Shown in pieces: positions 1 through 6,609 of a stretch of 35,679 nt of DNA. The translations under genes and the position numbers were made by a program. The DNA is from an uncultured Bacteroides sp. (GTDB lineage: Bacteria > Bacteroidota > Bacteroidia > Bacteroidales > Bacteroidaceae): positions 1-35,679 of the forward strand of contig CANSEY010000037.1 in the NCBI GenBank assembly GCA_947646015.1, read 5' to 3'. The stretch's first letter is position 1. Every line of letters begins with the position of its first letter. The notes under the pieces are model-generated. The model was given only the letters and a program-made list of their open reading frames with translations, was not told the origin of the DNA and did no database searches.

Positions 1-1
1 C

Positions 2-151
2 TTCTGCCCTATCCAGGGTTATTCTGAGCGCCAGTCGAAAGAGTTTATCCTTCAACGGCAAAATATCGTTTCGGAAGCTGATCTCTTGCATCTCTATAAT
101 AATGACGGGCTGGGATACGAAAAGTTACAGACGCCCATTACTTTTTTTTAA
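2..151 (+). CDS. C-terminal end of an unidentified protein (5' end outside the window)
   Basis: Frame 2 is open from the first full codon at base 2 to a TAA stop at 149-151, giving 49 residues that end in TPITFF. The stretch is hydrophilic with no membrane segment. It converges with argB, whose stop lies 1 nt away, so the two genes meet tail to tail over a T/A-rich tract with no clear hairpin. I do not recognise the family from this tail. It could be chance, but an open frame reaching the window edge with balanced codon use favours a real gene end. Confidence 0.5.
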   Translation, partial: FCPIQGYSERQSKEFILQRQNIVSEADLLHLYNNDGLGYEKLQTPITFF

Positions 152-152
152 A

Positions 153-926
153 TTATTTTTTTATCCGCGTTCCTTCGCTGCCTTTAATCGCTGATGCTAA
201 GGTAATTACAACTTCTGTAACTCCTGCATTAATTGCTTCAAAAGAATTCTCCAACTTAGGAATCATACCACCTTGAATAACGCCGTCAGCAACGTATTGT
301 TCGAATTCGGAACGGGTAATCTCAGGGATCACGCTATCGTCATCATTCTCGTCACGCAGCACTCCTTTCTTTTCGAAGCAGTACATCAGCGTCACGTCAA
401 ACAGCGCCGACAAAGCCTTTGCCGTCTCTCCGGCAATGGTATCCGCATTTGTATTCAGCATATTACCTTGACCATCGTGTGTCAATGGTGCCATCACGGG
501 CACCACTCCTTTATGAATCAGATCAGCCAGCAAAGAAGCATCTACCTTCTCCACGTCGCCCACGAAACCATAATCAACCTCTTTCACCGGACGCTTTACC
601 GATCGGATCACATTCATATCCGCCCCGGTCAGTCCAAGAGCGTTCACTCCACGGGCCTGCAAACCGGCAACAATATTCTTGTTTACCAGACCACCATACA
701 CCATCGTTACCACTTTCAACGTTTCCGCATCGGTAATACGACGACCATTTACCATTTTGCTTTCAATACCTAGTTGTGCGGCAATCTTTGTTGCCGAGCG
801 ACCGCCGCCGTGAACCAGCACTTTATGTCCGCTGATGGCGGCAAAGTCATTCAACAACTGAAGAAGGGTGGCTTCCTCTTCTACGATTTTTCCACCCACC
901 TTAATTACAGTTAGTTTTTCCCTCAT
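153..926 (-). CDS. argB: acetylglutamate kinase
   Basis: Phosphorylates N-acetyl-L-glutamate with ATP, the second step of arginine biosynthesis, in the cytoplasm. The 257-aa length is normal for the amino-acid kinase family. The N-terminal VIKVGGKIVE strand and the VHGGGRSATKI glycine-rich loop (about residues 38-48) form the nucleotide and substrate site. Family blocks LTGADMN and LNTNADTIAG are present, as is the C-terminal GGMIPKLENS block (about residues 219-228). It lies 59 bp downstream of speA on the same strand and is probably cotranscribed from the speA promoter. A synthesis gene beside arginine decarboxylase suggests linked arginine/polyamine metabolism. Identification is secure. 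Confidence 0.95.
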   Translation of the reverse strand: MREKLTVIKVGGKIVEEEATLLQLLNDFAAISGHKVLVHGGGRSATKIAAQLGIESKMVNGRRITDAETLKVVTMVYGGLVNKNIVAGLQARGVNALGLTGADMNVIRSVKRPVKEVDYGFVGDVEKVDASLLADLIHKGVVPVMAPLTHDGQGNMLNTNADTIAGETAKALSALFDVTLMYCFEKKGVLRDENDDDSVIPEITRSEFEQYVADGVIQGGMIPKLENSFEAINAGVTEVVITLASAIKGSEGTRIKK

Positions 927-985
927 TTTTTATTCAATTCTAATAAGTTTGCCGAATGGAGAACTCGGCTCCGGCACCTTGCCGG

Positions 986-2878
986 TTATTCTAAGTAAGT
1001 ATATCCGTAAAGTCCCGAACGATAATTGGACAGAAACTCTTTACCCTCTTCCAATGATATCTTTCCTTCTTTTACAGACTTGGTCACCCATGTTTCAAGG
1101 GTACGTACCAGTTTTTTAGGATTATATTGTACGTAATCCAACACTTCCGCTACTGTTTCACCATCAATAATCTGTTCGATATTATATCCCTTTTCATTCA
1201 CAGAAACGTGAACAGCATTCGTATCTCCAAACAGATTATGCATATCTCCCAAAATCTCCTGATAAGCTCCGACCAGGAAAACAGCCAGATAGTAAGGTTC
1301 TGTTTTCTTCAGACTATGCACAGGCAGATAATGAGCCACATTCCGGGTAGAAATGAAGTTTGCAATCTTTCCGTCCGAATCACAGGTGATATCCTGCAGG
1401 GTAGCCGAACGTTCCGGCTTCTCATCCAACCGCTGAATAGGCATAATCGGAAATATCTGATCAATCGCCCAAGAGTCGGGCAAGGACTGGAACAATGAGA
1501 AATTACAAAAATATTTATCCGCCAGCAACTTGGACAATCCCCGGAATTCATCCGGCGCGTGTTTCAAGCCTCCGGCGATCTGATTAATTTCCCGTGTAAT
1601 GGACCAATACAAACGTTCGATCTGAGCACGGGTCTTCAAATCCACAATACCATGACTGAACAGGTCGAGCGCTTCTTCCCGAATCTGTTGTGCATCATGC
1701 CATGCTTCCAGCATCTTATTCTGGTTCAACGAATCCCAGATACTGTACAGTTCCTGCACAAGCTCATGTGCATCCGGAGCGATTTCCTCTTCATCATCCC
1801 ATTCCGGAAGAGTAGCTGTTTCGAGCACCTCGAAGATCAAGACAGAGTGATGAGCCGTCAATGCCCGGCCGCTCTCGGTAATGATATTCGGATGCGGAAT
1901 GCCGTTTTTATCGCTGACATCTACCAATGTAGAAATGGAGTCATTCACATATTCCTGAATGGAATAGTTTACACTACCTTCACTATTGGAAGAACGGGTT
2001 CCATCATAATCAACGCCCAGTCCGCCGCCGATGTCCACAAACTCCACATTGAATCCCATAGAGTGAAGCTGCACGTAAAATTGAGAAGCTTCGCGCAAAG
2101 CCGTCTTAATGCGACGAATCTTCGTCACCTGGCTGCCAATATGGAAATGAATCAGTTTCAGGCAATCTTTCAATCCCTTGCTTTCCATAAAGTCAAGCGC
2201 TTCGAGCAGTTCGCTGGAAGTCAGACCGAACTTGCTGGCATCGCCACCCGATTCTTCCCATTTTCCACTGCCGGAAGAAGCCAGTTTTATACGAATACCG
2301 ATATTGGGCTGTACATTCAACTGTTTCGCCATTTTGGCTATCAGTTTCAATTCATTCATCTTCTCTACTACGAGGAAGATACGTTTGCCCATCTTTTGGG
2401 CAAGGAGCGCCAGTTCTATATAACTTTCGTCTTTATAGCCGTTGCAAACAATCAATGAGTCAGAATCCGTATTGACGGCAATCACCGCATGAAGTTCCGG
2501 TTTGGAACCGGCTTCCAGTCCGAGATTGAATTTCTTTCCGTGGCTGATAATCTCTTCTACCACAGGACGCATCTGGTTGACCTTAATGGGATAGATGATA
2601 AAATTCTCGGCTTTATAACCGTACTCTTCGGCAGCCTGTTTAAAACAGGAAGACATCTTTTCAATACGGTTGTCCAGAATATCCGGGAAACGCAACAGCA
2701 TGGGAGATGCCACATCCCGCAATTGCAACTCGTCAACCAGTTCCTTCAGGTCGACGGTCACTCCATCTCTCCGCGGTGTAACAACAACATGACCTGCGTC
2801 ATTAATACTAAAGTACGAAGTACCCCAACCCGTAATGTTGTAGAGTTCTTCAGAATCTTCAATACGCCACTTTCTCAT
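986..2878 (-). CDS. speA: biosynthetic arginine decarboxylase
   Basis: Decarboxylates arginine to agmatine, the entry to putrescine and spermidine synthesis. It is a PLP enzyme of the alanine-racemase fold (group IV decarboxylases). The 630-aa length matches the SpeA family. Visible landmarks are the PLP-lysine block YPIKVNQ (about residues 96-102), HFHIGSQ (about 245-251), the phosphate-binding DIGGGLGVDYDGT (about 282-294), and a C-terminal barrel after a helical insertion. The ATG at 2878 is preceded by a strong promoter 39-69 bp upstream, which supports this start. argB follows 59 bp downstream, and a CCGGC/GCCGG hairpin at 971-985 sits just after the stop without a clear T-run. Confidence 0.95.
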   Translation of the reverse strand: MRKWRIEDSEELYNITGWGTSYFSINDAGHVVVTPRRDGVTVDLKELVDELQLRDVASPMLLRFPDILDNRIEKMSSCFKQAAEEYGYKAENFIIYPIKVNQMRPVVEEIISHGKKFNLGLEAGSKPELHAVIAVNTDSDSLIVCNGYKDESYIELALLAQKMGKRIFLVVEKMNELKLIAKMAKQLNVQPNIGIRIKLASSGSGKWEESGGDASKFGLTSSELLEALDFMESKGLKDCLKLIHFHIGSQVTKIRRIKTALREASQFYVQLHSMGFNVEFVDIGGGLGVDYDGTRSSNSEGSVNYSIQEYVNDSISTLVDVSDKNGIPHPNIITESGRALTAHHSVLIFEVLETATLPEWDDEEEIAPDAHELVQELYSIWDSLNQNKMLEAWHDAQQIREEALDLFSHGIVDLKTRAQIERLYWSITREINQIAGGLKHAPDEFRGLSKLLADKYFCNFSLFQSLPDSWAIDQIFPIMPIQRLDEKPERSATLQDITCDSDGKIANFISTRNVAHYLPVHSLKKTEPYYLAVFLVGAYQEILGDMHNLFGDTNAVHVSVNEKGYNIEQIIDGETVAEVLDYVQYNPKKLVRTLETWVTKSVKEGKISLEEGKEFLSNYRSGLYGYTYLE

Positions 2879-2916
2879 TTTCTGTTATTCAGTGTTTTTA
2901 GTAAATAATTGGATGG

Positions 2917-2947
2917 CAAAAATACAGATTTATCTACAGGTTGCCAA
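2917..2947 (-). promoter_or_regulatory. speA(-argB) promoter
   Basis: On the minus strand a TTG (2947-2945) is followed by exactly 20 nt and TATTTTTG (2924-2917), matching the Bacteroides sigma-ABfr consensus TTTG/N19-21/TAnnTTTG. Expected transcription start is near 2910, giving a leader of about 30 nt before the speA ATG. Confidence 0.75.
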
Positions 2948-2995
2948 TTAATTGGATATTATTTCTTCCAATTGGTTTATATAACCGGTCTTAAT

Positions 2996-3523
2996 TTATA
3001 ATTCCAGCAGTTCCTGCAGACGTTGCACAGATGATTCAATCTGCCAGCGGTCTTCCAGTTCGTCCGCATTAAAGATATATTGCGCCTGCGTATAAAAAGG
3101 TGCGCGCTTTTCGAGTGCCTGAATGATGAAATCCATTAATTCCTCATCTTCCTTTCCCTGAAGAATGGGACGTTGCTGCTTGGCAATACGCAAGCGTCTG
3201 AACAGCACATCGGGATGCACATTCAGGAAAACGGTTTTTCCCGTCCGGTTCATAAACTCCATATTGTCATAAAAGCAGGGTGCCCCCCCGCCTGTAGAGA
3301 TAACGACGTTCTCAAACTCAGCTACCTCATGAAGCATATTTCTTTCCAACTCACGAAATCCGGCTTCACCCCGTTCCGTGAATAGTTCTCCGACAGTTTT
3401 ATGAAAACGTTCTTCGATATACCAGTCCAGATCAATGAACGGGATATTCAGTTTGCGGGCAAAAGCCTTGCCCAAAGTAGTTTTTCCGGCACCCATATAG
3501 CCGGTAAGGAAGATACGAACCAT
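2996..3523 (-). CDS. aroK: shikimate kinase
   Basis: Phosphorylates shikimate at the 3-hydroxyl with ATP in the chorismate pathway; cytoplasmic. The 175-aa length is typical. The P-loop GYMGAGKTTLGK (residues 8-19) comes first, then DLDWYIEE (residues 32-39; the acidic shikimate-binding motif) and STGGGAPC (about residues 76-83), and a lid region rich in Arg (QRPILQGK). The ATG at 3523 directly abuts a perfect 15-bp hairpin (3524-3557) that also contains a -7-like element. The gene lies between the speA promoter and the nitroreductase and is probably transcribed alone. Identification is secure. Confidence 0.95.
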   Translation of the reverse strand: MVRIFLTGYMGAGKTTLGKAFARKLNIPFIDLDWYIEERFHKTVGELFTERGEAGFRELERNMLHEVAEFENVVISTGGGAPCFYDNMEFMNRTGKTVFLNVHPDVLFRRLRIAKQQRPILQGKEDEELMDFIIQALEKRAPFYTQAQYIFNADELEDRWQIESSVQRLQELLEL

Positions 3524-3557
3524 AAATGATTAATTTTGCTCACAAAATTAATCATTT
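3524..3557. promoter_or_regulatory. perfect 15-bp palindrome over the aroK start and -7 element
   Basis: Arms at 3524-3538 and 3543-3557 are exact inverted copies separated by a 4-nt loop (CTCA). Each arm contains TAATTTTG, so a TAnnTTTG -7 element occurs on both strands; the minus-strand copy (3550-3543) is positioned to serve aroK, though no matching -33 TTG is seen. It could be an operator, a translation-blocking hairpin, or the 3' hairpin of the nitroreductase gene that ends at 3584. Confidence 0.6.
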
Positions 3558-3583
3558 AATGAATAATGAAGAATGATTCTCTA

Positions 3584-4186
3584 TTATTTAAAAACTTTTA
3601 TCCGTTCTTCCAGTGGCTGGAACTCTTTTTCTCCCGGCTGATTGACAGGCACTCCGAACGGCATTTCCGCAATCAGATGCCAATGTGCAGGCAAATTCCA
3701 TGCCCGACGCACCTCATCATCAATCAATGGATTATAATGTTGCAGGGAAGCACCGAAGCCCACATCTTCAAGCATCACCCAAACAGCCAGCTGATGCATC
3801 GCCGAGGTTTGTAATGACCATCCGGGGAAATTCTCCTGATAAGACGGGAAAGCTTCCTGAAGCCCCTTCACCACCTTCTGATCTTCAAAGAACAGCACCG
3901 TACCATATCCACAGGCAAAGGAATTGTCAATCTTTTCTTCGGTTTTCGCAAACGCTTCTCCCGGCACAATCTTCCTCAACGCATCTCTTACAATGTTCCA
4001 TAACTTTTTATGAGACTTGCCAAGAAGAAGCACCACACGGGTAGATTGAGAATTGAATGCCGACGGCACGTGTCTCACTGCCAGATTGATAATGCATTCT
4101 ATCTCCTGATCCGGAATAGGTGACTGGTCGGTAATCGAATAATAAGTCCGACGATTCTTCAAAGCTTCACTAAAAGTTCTTTCCAT
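3584..4186 (-). CDS. nitroreductase family protein (FMN-dependent oxidoreductase)
   Basis: Predicted flavin enzyme reducing nitro compounds or quinones with NAD(P)H; the physiological substrate is unknown. The 200-aa length fits the small HBN (hydroxylamine/nitroreductase YfkO/Frm2-like) branch. The N-terminal block SEALKNRRTYYSI carries the conserved Arg-Arg FMN-phosphate contact, VPSAFNSQSTRVVLLLG (about residues 40-56) is the P-S-x-F-N-x-Q-S-x-R motif of that branch, and GFGASLQHYNP occurs near residue 143. A strong ribosome-binding site (AAAGGAGC) precedes the ATG at 4186. It is divergent from rnhA across a 138-bp gap containing an inverted repeat. Confidence 0.88.
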   Translation of the reverse strand: MERTFSEALKNRRTYYSITDQSPIPDQEIECIINLAVRHVPSAFNSQSTRVVLLLGKSHKKLWNIVRDALRKIVPGEAFAKTEEKIDNSFACGYGTVLFFEDQKVVKGLQEAFPSYQENFPGWSLQTSAMHQLAVWVMLEDVGFGASLQHYNPLIDDEVRRAWNLPAHWHLIAEMPFGVPVNQPGEKEFQPLEERIKVFK

Positions 4187-4232
4187 AATAGCTCCTTTCT
4201 TAATTTTATTTTCTTAAACTCCTTATAAATTA

Positions 4233-4258
4233 GAACAAGCTTCTCTGCCAACTTGTTC
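4233..4258. promoter_or_regulatory. operator-like inverted repeat GAACAAG-N12-CTTGTTC
   Basis: Exact 7-bp arms at 4233-4239 and 4252-4258 with a 12-nt spacer lie between the divergent nitroreductase and rnhA genes. The right arm ends 10 nt before the rnhA -7 element, where a repressor or activator could act on both promoters. The protein that would bind is unknown. Confidence 0.45.
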
Positions 4259-4268
4259 GATTCCGGAA

Positions 4269-4276
4269 TATATTTG
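4269..4276 (+). promoter_or_regulatory. rnhA promoter, -7 element
   Basis: TATATTTG matches TAnnTTTG. No good -33 TTG lies 19-21 nt upstream (the nearest TTG, at 4253, is 13 nt away). The predicted start near 4283 gives a leader of about 42 nt and rules out an initiation codon upstream at 4253. Confidence 0.55.
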
Positions 4277-4324
4277 TACCTTCGCACCGTCAATGCTGTT
4301 GACATAATCATTCATTATCAGAAA

Positions 4325-4960
4325 ATGGCTAAAGAAAAGTTCTACGTAGTATGGGAAGGAGTGACGCCGGGAGTATATGCTTCCTGGACGGATTGCCAGC
4401 TCCAGATCAAGGGGTATGAAGGTGCAAAGTACAAATCGTTCGACACCCGTGAAGAGGCGGAACGTGCACTGGCCTCGTCACCTTACGCCTACATCGGCAA
4501 AAATGCGAAGAAAAAAACGGAAGCTGCCCGAACCGGTTCCGATACACTGCCTGCTTCCGTCATTGACAATAGTCTGGCAGTCGATGCTGCGTGCAGTGGC
4601 AATCCCGGCCCGATGGAGTATCGGGGGGTACACGTGGCAAGCCGCCAGGAAATTTTTCATTTCGGCCCGATGAAAGGTACAAACAATATCGGAGAGTTTC
4701 TGGCCATCGTGCACGGACTGGCATTGCTGAAACAGAAAGGATTTGATATGCCCATTTATAGCGACAGCGTGAATGCCATCAGCTGGGTGCGACAGAAAAA
4801 ATGCAAAACCAAACTTCCGCGAAATGAGGAAACTGAAGAACTGTTTAAAGTAATAGAACGGGCAGAGAAGTGGCTCAGAGAGAACACTTACACTACCCGT
4901 ATTCTTAAATGGGAAACCAAGGCGTGGGGAGAGATTCCGGCAGATTTCGGCAGAAAATAA
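4325..4960 (+). CDS. rnhA: ribonuclease HI with N-terminal viroplasmin domain
   Basis: Degrades the RNA strand of RNA:DNA hybrids. From ATG 4325 the protein is 211 aa. Residues about 4-45 (FYVVWEGVTPGVYASW...) form the caulimovirus-viroplasmin domain, which binds hybrids in eukaryotic and bacterial type-1 RNases H. Residues about 80-211 are the catalytic domain: VDAACSGNPGP (first Asp), NNIGEFLAI (Glu), YSDSVNAI (second Asp) and the late Asp of IPADFG, so all four metal ligands are present. The frame is open upstream to a TTG at 4253, but that codon lies before the -7 element, so I chose the first ATG, where the viroplasmin homology starts. It converges with the GtrA gene; the stop codons are 12 nt apart. 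Confidence 0.93.
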   Translation: MAKEKFYVVWEGVTPGVYASWTDCQLQIKGYEGAKYKSFDTREEAERALASSPYAYIGKNAKKKTEAARTGSDTLPASVIDNSLAVDAACSGNPGPMEYRGVHVASRQEIFHFGPMKGTNNIGEFLAIVHGLALLKQKGFDMPIYSDSVNAISWVRQKKCKTKLPRNEETEELFKVIERAEKWLRENTYTTRILKWETKAWGEIPADFGRK

Positions 4961-4972
4961 TAGCCGGAAAGT

Positions 4973-5404
4973 CTATTCTGCGACTTGATCAGCAGCCTGT
5001 TCCTTCTTATGTTTAAACACAAAGCGGAGCATCAGAAAATTAGTGGGAACAGCCACAGCGAGCACACACAAGGGAGCTATCTCCTGATCTACATTCAGAT
5101 ACAGGAACAAATTGAACAATCCCATATGTATCAGATAGTTCACCAAATGGCTGCCTCCAAATCCCAAAGCCCTTTTCAAAGAAGGGTTGCTACGGAACGT
5201 GAAATAAGAAGTCAGAAAGAAATTACAGATAAAACTCGTCACATAGCCTATCGTGTAGGCAATATTCAAGTTGGTCATTTCGTATTCCTGCAACAGATAA
5301 TAAACCCCATAATGTATTCCGGCGGCCAACGTTCCCACCGTGCAATAACGAATAAACTGGTAGCGTTTACTCTTCGATTGAAATACTGATTTTACAATTT
5401 CCAT
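4973..5404 (-). CDS. GtrA-family membrane protein (polyprenyl-phosphate-sugar flippase)
   Basis: GtrA proteins have four membrane segments and are thought to flip undecaprenyl-phosphate-linked monosaccharides to the periplasmic side for surface-polysaccharide decoration. This 143-aa protein shows four hydrophobic helices (about residues 20-38, 47-67, 80-102 and 108-127) and the family motifs RYCTVG and AYTIGY.TSFICNFFL. It is the last gene of the minus-strand glycan operon, 44 bp after the GT-C gene. It closely resembles the second GtrA at 21271-21654. Its partners are probably the lipid-linked sugar synthase in the fusion protein (6594-8495) and the GT-C enzymes upstream. Confidence 0.87.
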   Translation of the reverse strand: MEIVKSVFQSKSKRYQFIRYCTVGTLAAGIHYGVYYLLQEYEMTNLNIAYTIGYVTSFICNFFLTSYFTFRSNPSLKRALGFGGSHLVNYLIHMGLFNLFLYLNVDQEIAPLCVLAVAVPTNFLMLRFVFKHKKEQAADQVAE

Positions 5405-5448
5405 TAGTAAGTAGTTTTAGTTTTATAGTTCAGATGTTTCATTTTCAT

Positions 5449-6609
5449 TCAGTCAGATGGACGCACGAAGTCCTGAGTCAGTTGTTCCCACACTATTTTC
5501 AGCCATATCAAGGTGCAAGGCAAAGCCTTTAAAGCATAAGGCTTCACATAATCCATCCTTATGAATCTTGGGAAAAGATCGGTAGTAGACAAAGAAGTCA
5601 GTAGAATACAGAATATAAGTAGAAACAAGTTTAACCCCGGTGTAGTGGCCTGTGTAGGTGTCTTTACATACCAGATTCCAACAGCAATCATAGCAGTCAG
5701 ATAGCCATAGGTTTCAGTGCCGGTGCTAAATAGCACCATAAACAAAAGTGCAGAGGATAGAAACAAGAATCTGAAAGATTCATTTCCGTATTGCCGGATG
5801 CGTAAATAAGGAAGGGCAAACAAAATCATTCCGGGAACGATTATCCATAAATCACTGAAGGAGGCTCCCGTTATCCGATGTAACATACCCAGCAAAGATA
5901 TGTTTTGATTGACGCTAAACTGATTCAGCCCATTCTTATAGACAAGCACATCGAACCATTCTTTATACGAATGAACGACATATTCCGGAGAAGCATAGAG
6001 CATCGGAAGCAGAAAAACGATCACTGCCCAAAAGACTAATCCGCTGGTGAGTTTCATTTTATGTTTCGAGAATAAAAAGAAAGCCAGTCCGACTATCCCA
6101 TAAAGTTTGGTCATAGTCCCTAATACAATCATCAAAGCAGCCCAAAAATCCTTTTCTTTCTCGATCAGCACATACGAGAATATAATCATAGCGGTAATAC
6201 CTATGCTATATTGCTGAGACAAAACAGCTGTAAAAACGTCATTTACAGAAACTAATATAACAACAGCAAATTGCCACTTTTTCAAATCTAACTTGCTGAT
6301 AGCATAATAAAGGAAACCACAATTCACCAGACACCAAAAGACCATCCCCAAGGGTCTGGGAAGAACCGCAAAAGGAGAAATCAATGCAGTGAAAGAAATA
6401 CCATACAGAAAAAAATCTTTCTGTTCCTGAAGATATTCTACATATAAAGGAGAAGAAGATATCGCATGCCAAAAAGACTGGCTAAATATAACATAATTGC
6501 TATATGTCCCCTTCATCATCAATGATAAACTGCAAGCTAATCCTACTCCCATCCACAAGATGAATAGAAAGACGGGATTCTGCACATATCCTTTCAACCT
6601 CTCCAACAT
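5449..6609 (-). CDS. GT87/DUF2029-like GT-C membrane glycosyltransferase (duplicate of its neighbour)
   Basis: A 386-aa polytopic protein with about 9-10 hydrophobic helices, resembling polyprenol-phosphate-hexose-dependent mannosyltransferases (GT87/DUF2029). It should move a sugar from a lipid-phosphate donor onto a glycan on the outer face of the inner membrane. Features include the first loop with YVEYLQEQKDFFLYGISF and the block LGTMTKLYGIVGLAFFLFSK (about residues 163-182). It aligns over its whole length with residues 1-385 of the adjacent fusion protein, sharing ALKALPC and WEQLTQD at the end, but lacks the GT2 domain. Its start overlaps the stop of the upstream gene by 16 bp, implying translational coupling. 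Sugar specificity cannot be read from sequence. Confidence 0.78.
   Translation of the reverse strand: MLERLKGYVQNPVFLFILWMGVGLACSLSLMMKGTYSNYVIFSQSFWHAISSSPLYVEYLQEQKDFFLYGISFTALISPFAVLPRPLGMVFWCLVNCGFLYYAISKLDLKKWQFAVVILVSVNDVFTAVLSQQYSIGITAMIIFSYVLIEKEKDFWAALMIVLGTMTKLYGIVGLAFFLFSKHKMKLTSGLVFWAVIVFLLPMLYASPEYVVHSYKEWFDVLVYKNGLNQFSVNQNISLLGMLHRITGASFSDLWIIVPGMILFALPYLRIRQYGNESFRFLFLSSALLFMVLFSTGTETYGYLTAMIAVGIWYVKTPTQATTPGLNLFLLIFCILLTSLSTTDLFPRFIRMDYVKPYALKALPCTLIWLKIVWEQLTQDFVRPSD

Noticed and set aside
273-2908. Several long plus-strand open frames opposite argB and speA
   Set aside because: They are antisense shadows of two clearly identified genes, with no ribosome-binding sites or recognisable domains.
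4253-4324. 24-residue extension of RNase HI from a TTG codon
   Set aside because: It lies upstream of and across the -7 element, and the viroplasmin homology begins at 4325.
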